Below, one piece after another: positions 1 through 11,700 of a stretch of 64,000 nt of DNA. The position numbers and the translations under genes were made by a program. Origin of the DNA: Scortum barcoo (Eukaryota; Chordata; Actinopteri; Centrarchiformes; Terapontidae); NCBI GenBank assembly GCA_023238725.1, contig CM041536.1:18548298-18612297 (forward strand), read 5' to 3'. A model generated the notes under the pieces. The model saw only the letters and a list, made by a program, of their open reading frames with translations. It did not search any database and was not told where the DNA came from. The first letter of the stretch is position 1; every line of letters begins with the position of its first letter.

Positions 1-3000
1 TCATTCCCTTGATTAACCAGGTATCAGCTGTGACAGGTAAACATTATCGTAATACAGTGACGTGCTGGAAGAAATTGTGAATTTTGTGCTCGAGTCCTCT
101 GGACCCTTATGTTTGGAGTATGGTGTTCTGAGTTTTCCTGAGGCATTTTGCTTAACATCACATACTCCTCCGCGGGTGACAGAACATACCCTGTGGCACA
201 CTTTGCAATTTCCCATGTATTTATTCTCTCCCACACAGAAGCCGGAAATATTTAGCTCCCTATTCTTCGTGATACTTTTGCAAACTCTTGCGTTTGACAG
301 GTGGGGCTAGAAGAGGAGGCAGAGGCCATTTTTAAATCTGAGGCTGACTCCCACTGCCTGCCAGACACTCCTTAACATGGCAACAGCCTGTGCACACACA
401 CTCACACCTACTATATCACAAAGTGAGCAAGAAAAGTAAAAACACAGAGCTGCCTGCCTGCTTTTGTCATTCAGTCTTTTCTCTACTATTCATATCTTAA
501 ATTAGGTGAATGTAATTTTAGAACAAATCATGCATCGCACGTCATTCATGCATGACACAAAGCAAAGAGATGTTTTTTGCTTCTTTTTGTGAGAAAAGTA
601 ATACAGTAGGATTTAACTATATGGTCGTGATTCTCACTATTGACTGCTCATTTAAAATCTAAAATTTGTAAAAATGAGATGTTGTATATTTATTTAGTTA
701 AGCATGCATATGCCTCGCATCTGTACCTACAGGATAATAATACACTTGCATCGGGAGACAGAAAAAGAGAGAGGAACATCAAAGGGAATGCAGACCGGCT
801 TCACACAGCCCTGCATGTTTAAAAACGCATACATAATACAATACCAGAAGTCTGAGAGAAAGACTAGGAGAATGTTCAGGGTCAGGTCCAACACAAAACA
901 GCATCAGAAGACATAACATCCTTTAGTCATGTTCTTCACTGTGTGTGTGTGTTTTTCATATTTTAGCAGATATAATAGTGACAGGAGAAGAGTCTTTATT
1001 TCATTCTCATTCCATTGCGTCTTGATTTTGTTTTACTGAATGATACAGAAGTGGTAGTACAGTACATTTTGGCATTTAGATTTTGGCAATACATTTAGTT
1101 TCAAAATATGATAATGAACTATGTTGTGCAAGATATGCTGATAGTTGACAGATACCCATTGATCTGACTCACAGAAACCCTAATAGGGAACTGTTTATTT
1201 GAGAATCAACAGTAGATGGTGACAGGAAGTTTGATGGAGGAGAATGGGGGAAAATAAAGGTCAATCAGAGTTAAAACCGGGGGAGCCTGCAGTTATACAG
1301 TCACACTAATCAACCAGGAACCCTTAAATAAGATGTTTTCTACACTAACATTTCAATGGTAGGAATTCAAACACAACAACAGATTGTCTAACTTAAATAA
1401 GGAAGAAGGAAGATCAGACTCAAAAGGTTATTAGTAATTTCAGTTGCTCATTTAGTTTTATACGGCTGCCCTAATTGATGAACTGTGACATAATGCCACT
1501 TCCACTATAGAAAGGTCTTGTGAGAAACTAAAAAAAGAAAGAAAAAGAAATCCAACAAGGATTATGACTCTGTTCACGCAAATTCACTCAGTTGCTTCAG
1601 GCAATGGATGAGACAGCCAGCTTGGCATAAATAGGTACCCTACAGAGAATTCATAATCTGCATTGTCTTCTTCAACAATCACTTTGGAATTAGCTCTTGC
1701 AGTTGGATTGGCAGGGCATCACGGCTGACATCAGTAATGTATAGAGGATGGTGCACCCTATTCCTCCATCATGAAATACTGTGTACAGTTTAATTTCAGG
1801 ACCAGAAGTAGACCGAGAACAGCAGACAGTTTGATATGCAATGTTTTCCCTCTCAGCTGACAGGCTGTCTAATACAGATAGCAGAGATAGCATCACGATG
1901 CTGGAATCATGTCAGAAACATGGTAGCTGTATGATTTTTGAAGTAATAAATTAAACTTTTTGTCCCTAGGAAGCAGCAAATAGCAATCCAAAACATAAAA
2001 AAGACACACATGCATACATGCACAACATTTAGTTTCTGGCTTTTGTAAGTTACAGCATTCGGAAAAGAAAGTCACTATTATAGTAGCAGTGGCTGGGGTA
2101 GCTTAATTAGCCCACAGCAGCAGGTTATTTTAGGATACGTGTACACAAAGTACCATGTAGACCTTGTTGTCTCTGCTAATTAAATTCCCCACTTGATTGA
2201 AAAATGCTCAATCATTTTTGTTTTTTGCTCATTTTGCAGTTTGCTCTTTGCTGGTTCCAATGTTCCCAATCCTATATTTGAAGTTTTTACAGCCAAAATT
2301 GTTCATTTAAATAAACACAAAACATGCCGTGTCGAATGCAAACTTCATCAAGTAAAAGCGGCGGCTCCATGAAAATGATTGCAGTATCTGTGATCTGTAG
2401 ACTATGACCATGATTAGTAAAGTGGCTGTGTTCTCATCAGTAGTGCAGTAATGTGGGACACCGGTGGAGGTTCCTGGTGAATCAGTAGACAATTGGCCCC
2501 AATCCAAATGCAGACCCTGCATATATTATTATAATCTAGCTTCTGATTCTGTGGGCCATGCTGGTTCCTCACTTCTGAGCTCGAGCACAGACAAGGTGAC
2601 ATTAGCTTGCTCTTGCTGCTCAGGTCGTGATGGACTCTCCTGACCTGATGTATTTTTTTTTTTGTTTGTTTTTTCCTTGTGTTGCAGTGATACATTCCAG
2701 GTTTTCTCTCTTTCAGTTTGTCCACCTAGATACAACTCAATCTTGGTTAGGTTGCTTCATATTAGTATTTTCTATCACTCAAAATTTCTTACCTCCTTTG
2801 TATCAGTGTTTATTCATTATACTTGAAAGTACTAGATTTTTCAACAAAGGATACACATTAAGGGATTTCTAATGGGATATTTTTTGTGCACTATTTGATC
2901 CCAAAGGAAAACAGATGTTTTTGAAGTTATTTTGGTCAAGAAAAAGGCGTTTTGATCCAAGAACATTTCAATTTTCAGAACTCAGTACCATAAAACAGTA

Positions 3001-3120
3001 ATTCAAAAAAAGAGAGAGAATAAAAAAGCAATTTTATTCTCTCTTATTGTTCCCTCTGTCTATCTCCTCAAAATAACATTTCTATGATGTAATTCTTTTC
3101 ATTCGTGCTGAGAAACCTTA
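1..3120. other. non-coding stretch, no gene seen
   Basis: AT-rich DNA with short A, T and GT runs (for example GT repeats near 940-950 and a T run near 2650-2660). All open frames are at most about 100 codons, overlap on opposite strands and show no recognisable domain. I see no repeat family here and no convincing pair of splice sites. Confidence 0.55.
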
Positions 3121-4060
3121 AGGCTTGTGAAAGTTATCAACCCTCCCTCTCTCTCGGAAGGGTTGACCTGGAAAACACTGCCAGCCAAACTCATTTGAAC
3201 AACATCAATGAAGGTGACCCCTGAACAGCAGGGCGCATGCTGCAGTGGCAATGCCTCAAACGCTATTTAACTGAAAATCCGATGATCCTGCTTTATTCTC
3301 ATTGAGTTCTTCTGTCAAATAGTCATTCTGGAGATATAGTTGTGGGTAATGTTGCAATTAGTGATGTGTTCTGCATTTAATTTTGCCTAAAATGAGGTTC
3401 TGTCAGAGCGAAGGCAATATGAGAGCTGGGGAGTGTGTAGGGCCAGCAAAAGAAGAGGAATCACTTTGGCCATGATTTGAATTGCTGATCAGAAAGACCT
3501 TTACTGGGCCTTCGCTGCAATCTAAAAACTGCTTTTCACCTTTATAATTAAATGCAATTTTATCTATTACACTAACACTTTAAAATACTTTAGACCTTTT
3601 GTGTTCATTGGAGATTATTGGTCTCCCTCATACTTTAAAAGGCAACCTTCACTCTATGCATGTATCCTTCCACCAAAGTTTAATTTTACAGTTTACTGTT
3701 AATGACTCTTTTGTAATTGCCAATGTTGGCAATTACACAATCGCCTCCTCTGCCCTATTCACAACCCACAACAAACCTCTAATAGTGCATTCACTGCATG
3801 TATGGAAAACAAATGGATGAGAGTGGCGCCGCACTCTATCCCTCTATCCGTCACTATTTATAGCCCAAACAATTAAGCTGAGAAGACCTTCATTAGCCTG
3901 CTGCTATTCAGCGGGACCCTGAGTCGCCTTGCCAGCCAGCCAAACAGGTGTTCCTTAATAATCACTGCTGAATTGCCAGCAACACTGGTTTGCGATTTTC
4001 CCTCCATATGTTTCAAGATGTTAGCAGTCCTCTGCTGAGAAATGAATGACTTTCTAAGCC
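3121..4060. promoter_or_regulatory. enhancer-like non-coding block
   Basis: The block has more balanced composition than its surroundings, few simple repeats and a homeodomain-type CAATTAA at 3870-3876. Such blocks in teleost gene deserts are often conserved non-coding elements. The call is an inference from composition only; an alignment to other fish would decide it. Confidence 0.25.
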
Positions 4061-4086
4061 TCATTACAATATCTTACAGTACTTAC

Positions 4087-4188
4087 AGGTGGCTGTTGGC
4101 TGGCAGTCTGACCCTAATGTAAGACAAACTGGCTGTTTGTGACATTCAGCCACAATATCAAAATAACACATATCACAGTATTCATTAT
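4087..4188 (-). other. candidate cassette exon, Cys-rich
   Basis: On the minus strand a CAG acceptor (AG at 4189-4190) and a GTAAGT donor (4081-4086) bracket 102 nt, a multiple of three, open in one frame. The frame reads NEYCDMCYFDIVAEC and further with five cysteines in total. The pyrimidine tract before the acceptor is weak. I do not recognise a family. Chance is the main alternative. Confidence 0.12.
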
Positions 4189-4312
4189 CTGCAGTGGTAA
4201 TCACTATGACAACAGCAGTATGATAAAAATATAAAGGTATCATTATGCCTGTACACCCCTGCACCACCTATCTTTTGCTATATAATGGACCTTGTTTGCT
4301 TCCCTTTGACAG

Positions 4313-4352
4313 ATGAACATAGTGTATTGTTACGCTGTGCTGATATGCTGTG
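4313..4352 (+). other. candidate short exon
   Basis: A strong acceptor (pyrimidine-rich stretch ending in CAG at 4310-4312) is followed by 40 nt and a GTAAGG donor at 4353. One frame reads EHSVLLRCADMLW; another starts with ATG at the first exon base. No family is recognised and no partner exon was found. A neighbouring candidate on the other strand (4087-4188) makes chance more likely for at least one of them. Confidence 0.13.
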
Positions 4353-4429
4353 GTAAGGAGTACCTATTTTGCAATTATACATAGGTCTGAGGCACATTAA
4401 TTACAACTAAACATATATGCCCATTTTTC

Positions 4430-4640
4430 ACTCAGGCTGCGATTCTCCACTGCAGCTGTGCCAAAAGCCAGGAGATGCGAAGCTGCCAAAGGTTTTGTAA
4501 ATACTGCAGTGGCATGCCACCTCTTGGTCCAATTAGGCTTTGGTTCATTTGTTATCTCATCATGCAGTGATAAAATATCATCACCATGGGCTGAATATTG
4601 AGGGGCTCAGTCTGGTTTGGCAATCTTCATTTGCCACTCT
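4430..4640. promoter_or_regulatory. enhancer-like non-coding block
   Basis: Single-copy sequence with balanced composition, several CTGCAG/CAGCTG-type cores and no simple repeats, standing out from the AT-rich DNA that follows. No open frame is convincing. Function is inferred only from appearance. Confidence 0.25.
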
Positions 4641-5379
4641 TCTATAACTGCAGAAGCATGCAATGTGATAAAAGTGCGAAAACCCCCAGACGAAAGATAC
4701 ATACGTAATATACATACATTATAATTTGATAAAAAAAAATATATAGATTAAATCTACACATGGTTTTATTATTATTATTTATTTAAAGAGAAACTGCAAT
4801 ATTTCTCAAGCTAGGTGCTGTTCTCATAATCGTAATTGCATACTTTTAACTTAAAGAATACCAGATATAACTAGGAGTATTACTAAACCAGGAGTTTTAA
4901 ACCACAAAATAATCACATAACATTTAAACTTCCACAACCTATATCCTTATAAAGAACATGAAAGAAATTGCCAGTTCAATAATGAATAATTGATATGCAT
5001 TATATGAGCATATTTTTGGATGGCCCATGGAAACTTATTTGGGTGGCTGTATACTGGTGCTTCGGGTCAGAACAGCTTCAGAACACCTTTCTTGAAGAAG
5101 CTGGTCTGGACTCTTCTTCGAGCCCATTATGACACTGTCTGATGCTTTTAAAGGGGATGAGAGGAGTTAATGTGATTGGACACTATGAAAGCCTGCCCCA
5201 ACTTCATCTGCTGATAATATATTCCTCCCACTAACAATGTATTCATCCTGCCTCTGCCCCTTTTCTAGATTGTACCGCACTGTGCCAGGATTGTGCTTAA
5301 CTCTGGTGACCAAAATGAGATGGCCACATCCACTTGAATTTCCTCTCTGAATTTGTGCCTCCTTTTACCCTTGCCAGTG
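4641..5379. other. AT-rich non-coding stretch
   Basis: Low-complexity A/T-rich DNA up to about 5000, including ATT trinucleotide stretches near 4765-4790, then ordinary single-copy DNA. No gene, repeat family or splice-like pair was seen. Confidence 0.5.
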
Positions 5380-5600
5380 ACCCTTTGAAATGATAATTAA
5401 TTTTTTTTTTTTTTTTTGGTAGGCAGTATCTCTAGCCACGTGTTATTTCCTATGCAAATCAGTAGACACGGCTTTAGTCTAATTATCACTTCTAAAATAA
5501 TTAGAGTGTCATATGAAGGCCCTGTTAGATGTATTTTTCTGCTACGTCAACAGGAGAATTTATGCCATTGGGAATTATGATGTCTTAGCTCCTGTTTAGC
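5380..5600. promoter_or_regulatory. enhancer-like block with POU octamer and homeodomain sites
   Basis: After a T17 run (5401-5417) come, in order, an E-box CACGTG (5437-5442), an exact POU octamer ATGCAAAT (5452-5459) and two TAATTA homeodomain cores (5480-5485 and 5498-5503), all within about 70 bp. That spacing is typical of neural or developmental enhancers. The motifs are seen directly; enhancer activity is inferred. Confidence 0.35.
5401..5417 (+). repeat. poly(T) run, 17 bases
   Basis: An uninterrupted run of 17 T directly follows AATTAA. No target-site duplication or element body was found, so it is annotated as a simple repeat. Confidence 0.9.
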
Positions 5601-6079
5601 ATACCTCCTCTTGCTTATTCTAGCTGTCTTAACACACTTAACACACACAAGTGAGCTTGTTGTATTTTATTGCCACAGTAAGCTACATTTCTTTTGTGCT
5701 TTGTTTTCAAGGCTTGCTTGAACGCTTTATATCCAGAACTTCTGTGTGTGTGTCACCTCCTGAAAGGTAAACAGAAATTGCAATTTTGAGCTTCCGATGA
5801 CACATGAATGAAATGAAAAATTTTGAATAAACATTATGGCCCTGCAATTTGATAACGACAACAGAGAAATCACACTATGTTTTCTATCTTTCTTCAGTGT
5901 TCCTATTATTCATTCATTTTTCACGTTGTTTTATAGACATGTGATAAAAAATCTCCACCGCTCACAGACTGTCCACATCCCTTTCTGTCTTTAAAGAATA
6001 TCTTTAACATCAGGGGATGAGCTGTTCCTAGCGCTCACCATGATAGGGCAATATTTTCATTCATTCAGTCACTATCTAC
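5601..6079. other. non-coding stretch, nothing notable
   Basis: Ordinary AT-rich single-copy sequence with a short TG run near 5743-5752. No gene or repeat family is visible. Confidence 0.5.
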
Positions 6080-6260
6080 CTGCAGCATTACACCATTTTA
6101 AATAGAGCTGTCAGTCTGCAGTCTCAGTGTAATTATGATGAAATACTAATTAGGGCAGACCTGACCTGTGCTGACATGCCCACGCTCTCAAATGTCTACT
6201 CTAGATGGCAGCAGGTACAAAGGATGCCTGGGGAAGAGACCTTTTTGAGGGTTGTCTGCA
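6080..6260. promoter_or_regulatory. enhancer-like block, paired TAATTA
   Basis: Two TAATTA cores (6130-6135 and 6147-6152) are 17 bp apart centre to centre, in balanced, repeat-free sequence that also holds an E-box-like CAGGTA. Paired homeodomain cores are common in conserved teleost enhancers; conservation was not tested. Confidence 0.3.
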
Positions 6261-7300
6261 TTAGCATAGGGAGGACCTGTCCTATTAGGTTAAGATTCCA
6301 AACATGTCTCCTTTGGTTTAGATTTCAAATTAGCAAACTGGCCAATGCATGAAAAGATTTTATCTGTGAGTTAGAGGGCCACAACAGAACTGGGATTCTG
6401 TGGATGCTTTGGGACTCAACAAAAAATGCTGTGGGTGTACAGTACATATTTACCCCATGGGGATGGCAGCAAATGATCAACATCATCAGGATGTAACTTT
6501 TATTACTGAGTTTAACCATGCAAGTGAATGCATCGTTGTCAGGTAAACTGTATTCCTCCAAATAAAAGTTTCTGCATTGTCCCAGATTACCTTCAAGGAC
6601 ACCAACATTTGTAAAATTCTTGCTTTTTTAAAACCTACAGATGGCCACAGTATGGTATTTGCAAACAAAATATCATTATTGTACACTTAGGATTAAGAAG
6701 CTAACTTTTCTGAAGATCAGGGAAAGACCAGAGCTACAGTTAATAAAAATGCAGACTTTAACTGAGGTTTGTGAGGGAATCCGAATGCTACTCTCCAGCG
6801 TGAAATTCAGATGTACTACATACTCTACCACCCCGACATCCAGGCTCCGACAATCCACCAGGCTACGTACTGTATATGAGCCCAGAACTTCATGCAGTGG
6901 CACTGACGATTAGCACAAAATGTCATTTGTGAGGTGCAGAATTGTGACATAAGTTTTATAACATTTCATTATTATCGTTAACGTTTCATCTGGGAAAATG
7001 AATGCTGCTGCTAACAAAACTATCACCAGTAATTGAAATATTTCAGTCCAGAACAAACTGGTGGAACGACTGATTGAAATTGCCATTGCTAGAGTGGGAC
7101 TCTAAGTGGTGTGGGGAAGTAACCAGGGGTTGTGCCCTTAGCATAGTTATTTGCATTTCGTACAGGAAAACTTGCATGCAACATGGATGCAAAATAGAGT
7201 TTTTGGATAATAGAGATGTATAAGTTTAATTGTGAAGTGTGTTGAGTTCACATATGTAGCAGGTGTATGAATGTGTACATATTTTCACCACATTTTGCAG
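6261..7300. other. non-coding stretch with overlapping small open frames
   Basis: Frames of 90 codons (6641-6913, plus) and 75 codons (6676-6903, minus) overlap on opposite strands. Neither shows a domain, a signal peptide or splice support. I take them as chance. No repeat family was seen. Confidence 0.45.
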
Positions 7301-7560
7301 TGACATAGGCGTCCTAAGCTTGCAGTTTAAGCCCTGCAAAGTTCTCTGCACCTGTTCCACTCTACAACTGCCAAGCTGGCGAGGGCAGAATCATCAGCAA
7401 GGCATAGAAAAGAGGAGCGAAGAGGTCAGTTCTCTCTTACGCTCTGTCTGTTTCGAGCTCCCTGACAGCCCGCGATACCTGCCACTTTACCGTTCACCAG
7501 GGGCGAGTGTAGTGCATAGATAAGCGCTGAGATGCACCCAGAAAACATCCACAAGAGACA
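7301..7560. promoter_or_regulatory. locally CpG-rich non-coding block
   Basis: This segment has clearly more CpG and G/C than the flanks, for example around 7376-7520, with no simple repeats. An 86-codon open frame on the plus strand (7263-7523) shows no recognisable domain. It could be a conserved element or a small exon; neither can be settled from the sequence alone. Confidence 0.2.
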
Positions 7561-7915
7561 GTTACAGAATGAATTGCACTTCTCATGAAACTCTTGTAGG
7601 ATCAGGTCAAAAGCCTGCCGAGTGATTTTATTTCACACCCTAAAAACAGATGGCCGAATTCATCACATTATCAATTTGGCACTTAAAATAAAGATATCAC
7701 TGCAATCAAAGAGGCAGATAGAGGGCACACACTTGGGCATACATGGATCCACACACACTTAAAGACACATCTGGTGTTTGTAATAGTTTAGATTTATTAC
7801 AACTCATGTCATATTTCCACTGTAGGCGATGTAGTTGCCTACTGGGAACGCAGAGAAATTGCTTCAAAGAAGATGGATGAGGCAAGAAACATGTGCTGTC
7901 TTACAATGATACATG
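7561..7915. other. non-coding stretch, nothing notable
   Basis: Single-copy AT-rich sequence leading up to the hAT-type insertion. No gene seen. Confidence 0.5.
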
Positions 7916-8315
7916 TTTTCAACTAGAGATGCAATTGTACGCAATTATGATCATTATTATTTCCATTATTGATTAATCTGTCAACTCTACTCCCAATTAA
8001 TCATTTAGTTTATAAAATGCCAGAATATTGAAAACGTTTTTCTGAATTTTCCTCCGAATTTTGCACACTCCGAGGCGACATCATCAAAGAGCTTTGTCTA
8101 ACCAGCAGTCTGAACTGAAATATATTCATTTTACAATGATGTGAAACAGAAAAGAAAAGCTAACCATCACATTGGAGATGAACACATAGAACACATAGAA
8201 CACAATTGATGTTTTTTTTTTCATTTAAAAAATAAAGACTTAAAAAATACAATTGTTTTTTTTAATGACTGACTAATAAAGTAACAATTCATTGTTTAGC
8301 AGCTCTGTTTTAAAC
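7916..8315. mobile_element. hAT-type non-autonomous element with target duplication
   Basis: The 384-bp body (7924-8307) starts TAGAGATGC and ends GCAGCTCTG, giving inverted termini TAGAG/CAGAG that both fit the hAT terminal pattern YARNG. The flanking octamers TTTTCAAC (7916-7923) and TTTTAAAC (8308-8315) match at 7 of 8 positions, as expected for a hAT 8-bp duplication. From memory, the interior (an ATTAATC-rich start, a CGACATCATCAAA-like core, a GACTAATAAAG-like end) resembles a repeat abundant in percomorph genomes whose consensus begins TAGAGCTGCAACGATTA. It carries no transposase frame and is clearly decayed. The boundaries are read directly; the family name is inference. Confidence 0.72.
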
Positions 8316-9430
8316 AACCCCCAGGTTCAACAAACAATTAAATTACTATTCAGACTGTAATATCTATCTCTCTGCTCTCTTACTGAACCTGTCAAGGTCG
8401 TATACCTTATGAGGGATTATCTGAGGATGTGACCTTTCAGTTTTATCTACAAATGAAGTGTTTTAGATCATCTGGCTAAACTGTTTGTTCACAACATGCC
8501 CAAGCGCTCATTAGTCTTGCTCTTTTGGACTTTGTTGTAACATATTTCCACTTCTCAACAGTGACATTGGTGAGTACGCTCTCATCATAACCAGTTATAA
8601 TGACTGAAACAATTAAATAAAACTCAGGTTGTGATGCATTGGTCTGAATCTAAATCAGAGAGGTGCTTGTTGTTTTTTATCTTTAATACCTCTTTAATAC
8701 CTTATGAAAATGATGTAGTTGATAATACATTTCACGAAATTTATGAACTAAGCACTAACAGCATTTGATCTCTTATTGGAGCAAATGTATTTGAAGTACT
8801 TGGTTTGTAGTTATCGGTGTTGTAACATGAGTACACATCAGTAGATTTAGGTAAAAGCCAGCTGTGGCTCACTCCAGAGGTCCACCGGTGTGCTCCTGAG
8901 TCTTGCTTGTTTTTGATGCTGTTCCTATTGTTTTCCTTGTTCAATAATATATGGCACATATGCTCACTACTGAGACTAATGTTTTTGGTGTGGGATTTGT
9001 GCTGGATTAAGCTTCAAAAGAATGGCTGACAGTCTATTGTTCAGTGCTGGCGTGCTCAGTTCCCCATAGGGCTGCTGGTTTAGTGCAGTTTGTGTTTTGT
9101 AATAAGAAAATAGAACCAATATTATGCAATCTCATATTATTTTGCCATTGTGCGTAGAGTATGCATTTAGAGGCACCGTGGCTGATGGCTAAACAGTGCA
9201 AACTGAGAATAACAGCCCATGTGTGATGATTGGAAGATTGTGCAGCACCGCCACAATCATTCATGCATTCAGCTCAGGCAGACATAGTAGTAGTGTTGTT
9301 TGCCACAATGACATGCGACACACATCCCTTCATAATGAGTGATGAGTGAATGAATCAAATTCTGCTCACTTTTTCAAGTGGTCCCATCTTGATGGAAGGA
9401 CTTTATCAATTGAACTAATTGAAGTATGTT
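8316..9430. other. non-coding stretch, no gene seen
   Basis: AT-rich single-copy DNA. At 8551-8572 good acceptor and donor patterns enclose only 8 nt, which I reject as an exon. No repeat family was seen. Confidence 0.5.
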
Positions 9431-9790
9431 TGCTCTGATTTTGATGACGCATATAATTTCATTATGCATGGGTGAATGCTTTTTCTAATATCTTAATCAG
9501 CTGCAATTACCAGCCTTTCATCATCACCTCACTGCTTCAAGAATCGCAAGTGGCATCAAGGGTTGTGCACACATGGCTCATCACCGCATGCTCTCTCAGG
9601 GGTGCAGCGCTTGTCCAGCATCTCGGAGGCCCTGATTGCATATAAACAGATGATGGTGTAATCTAAATGTGTGCGCAATGCTCCCTCTTATCTCAACAGG
9701 ATTGCGGGTGACCGAGGAGTGTGATTGCGGTAAATAGAAACCGCCCACCACCTACACTCCAGTCCTCTAGGATACAGGCCACCAGTGCAT
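9431..9790. promoter_or_regulatory. enhancer-like non-coding block
   Basis: Balanced composition with a TGACG half-site (9445-9449), an octamer-like ATTATGCAT (9461-9469) and a CAGCTG E-box (9498-9503), and no simple repeats. Open frames are short. It is inferred to be a candidate conserved element. Confidence 0.3.
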
Positions 9791-10790
9791 GGTGTACTTG
9801 ATACTCAACAATTACAGTAATGTGTAATTATAGGTGATACAGTTAGAGGTTAAACAAGACTGAACAAGAGGCAGAGACTTGTGATTGACATGGAGTTGCC
9901 TGATATGGATCACATGGCTTTTTCATGGGGCTAGTAAGACAGACACAGGCACGATGATCTCTGTCTGGGAAAAAAAAAAAAAACTCTCATTCAGAGGTCC
10001 ATGCAGTCACATGGTAGATGCTCAAACTAATTGCCTTTTCCCACCAACATCAATATATATATACACCACACTACATAACCTGCGATATTCAGACACTTTG
10101 ATTTGTTCCGTATTGAACTGTTATGTGTGCTTTCACATCCAAAATGCACAGCTCTGCCAATGTGTGGAGATACAATTCAACAAGCTCTGCAACCACAAAC
10201 AAAATTAAAGTGTGAAGGACAGGCTAAACGGCTGTTTCCTCCACGTATCTGGAGGTGTTCAACACTAGCTCTCAGATGCAGAGTAATGAATTATGCTGAT
10301 GTCCAAACGGGGTAAATCATGTCACTCCTGACAGGTAGCATGATTACTCTTGAAGAAACTAACAGTAGCTAAGCAACAAAATTACAGGAAGTTGATGTTG
10401 GTGGAGAAGCCTTACCATGCGTCAGTTAGCCTGTCAATTTTATGTAAATGCAACTGTAAGGCATCAATCTGTGCAGTCTGTGCTGCAAGGGTGACATAAA
10501 AACTGGAATTTGTTGAAATAAAATAGAATGACAAAGATGTAGAGCAACAAAAAGGGGAGAATAGGGAGGGGAGGGACGACACATAATAAAATCTGCCAGG
10601 TGTTGCATATTCACATTTATTCTTCTTGTGAGGTCACTGGGTGAAAAACTCACAACTAGGCTACACATTTTTTAACAGTGATAACCGAGGTATAGGCGCA
10701 GGAAACATGTAATGATATTGAGCAGGTGTCTGTTCAAAAGCTAGAAAATGTGTGTATCAAAGTCATAAACTTCTATTACTCACCAGGGTG
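9791..10790. other. non-coding stretch, no gene seen
   Basis: Holds an A13 run near 9969-9981 and a short AT repeat near 10054-10063. Open frames of 70 to 107 codons lack domains and include runs coded by the A tract. Nothing else was seen. Confidence 0.5.
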
Positions 10791-10793
10791 TTT

Positions 10794-10839
10794 CACATCT
10801 TAGTCTTGGGCGTCCTTCAGGTGGAATGCACAAGATTCA
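10794..10839 (-). other. candidate second untranslated exon
   Basis: On the minus strand a pyrimidine-containing TTTGCTTCAG acceptor (AG at 10840-10841) and a CTG|GTGAGT donor (10792-10793) enclose 46 nt. All three frames contain stops, so it would be 5' UTR or lncRNA. It lies 184 bp downstream of the candidate first-exon donor at 11022-11023, which is short but possible for a fish intron. Confidence 0.2.
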
Positions 10840-11465
10840 CTGAAGCAAAGATTAATTTTGTGGTCGTTCTCTTCTTATGAAAGGACACTGACTTTTGCTC
10901 CCCTGTTTTTCTTGTCTTTTGTTTTCTCCCCACACTGACTGAAAAACTGAATAGCCATACAGGAAAAGAAAAAGGAAAAGCTGAGGCCTGTTCGGAGCGC
11001 AACTTCTCATGTGTACTTCTCACCGGCAATAACTCCCCTGTCTTCCTTCTGCTGGACGAGACACGGAGCTGTGATAAAACCCCTGGAGATGGCAGAGGAG
11101 CAGTCAGGAGATTTGCATAATGTGCAGGATGCCTCTTGAGTCTTCTGCGGGTACTAATGTCTGACCCGTAGAGAGACCGGTGCTGATTCTCATTCAAGCC
11201 GAGCTTTCCCGTGGCGTGAATACACCTTCAAATCAAGACAGAGGAGAGGGTAATAGATGGACTGAAGATTATCAGGAGGAAAAGGGAACTGATGTGCTGC
11301 AAGGCAAAGCAGGAAAAGCCCACATAGTATTCCAGAAATCATACTGCTGGTGGCATTGGAGAGGTATTGTGCTCCCGGTGTGCATCCCCTGTGCCTCCGC
11401 CTCTCTGTGTCCACCTTGTCTCCAGCTGTGGTGGAGGCACTGAGTGATAGAGCAGCACTGAGAGC

Positions 11466-11505
11466 TGCTGCTGCTGTTGCTGTTGCCGCCGCTGCCGCTG
11501 CGTCC
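11466..11505. repeat. imperfect GCN trinucleotide tract
   Basis: Repeated CTG, TTG, CCG and GCTG units give a trinucleotide-periodic tract. It encodes alanine runs on both strands, which explains the apparent open frames over it. Confidence 0.7.
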
Positions 11506-11580
11506 TTCCTGCTACAGCAGCAGTCTCTGCTCAAATAAATGCCTGGTCTGTCACAGTTCTCTGCTGCAACGCATTAGATT

Positions 11581-11651
11581 CATCCTTCCTCTCTCTCATA
11601 CACCCCCTCCCTCTTTCTGCCCTCCTCCCTCCTTGCTCACTCTCCTTCGTT
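11581..11651 (+). repeat. polypyrimidine tract, about 70 bases
   Basis: Almost only C and T on the plus strand (GA-rich on the minus strand). It sits at the upstream edge of the candidate minus-strand first exon and may be part of its core promoter or leader. Confidence 0.7.
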
Positions 11652-11700
11652 CACTTGCACTCAGTCACACGTGAGGAGACACAGTGGGAGCCTGGAATAC

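Larger units (their letters stand above)
11024..11700 (-). promoter_or_regulatory. candidate minus-strand promoter and first exon
   Basis: This is one of the few clusters of CpG in the window. Read on the minus strand it opens with a GA-rich stretch (complement of 11581-11651), continues through a GCN trinucleotide tract (about 11466-11505) and ends at a good donor, CCG|GTGAGA, with GT at 11022-11023. An E-box CACGTG lies at 11668-11673. GA-rich and GCN-rich leaders are common in teleost neural genes. Frames inside (62 to 126 codons) are dominated by GCN-coded alanines or lack domains, so the exon would be untranslated. No TATA box is clear. A transcript on the plus strand is the alternative. 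Confidence 0.27.

Noticed and set aside
8562..8569. 8-nt segment between good acceptor and donor
   Set aside because: Too short to accept without reads; such pairs occur by chance.
11190..11534. 114-codon minus-strand frame with alanine run and a signal-like segment
   Set aside because: The alanines come from a GCN trinucleotide tract and the rest has no family; more likely untranslated leader.
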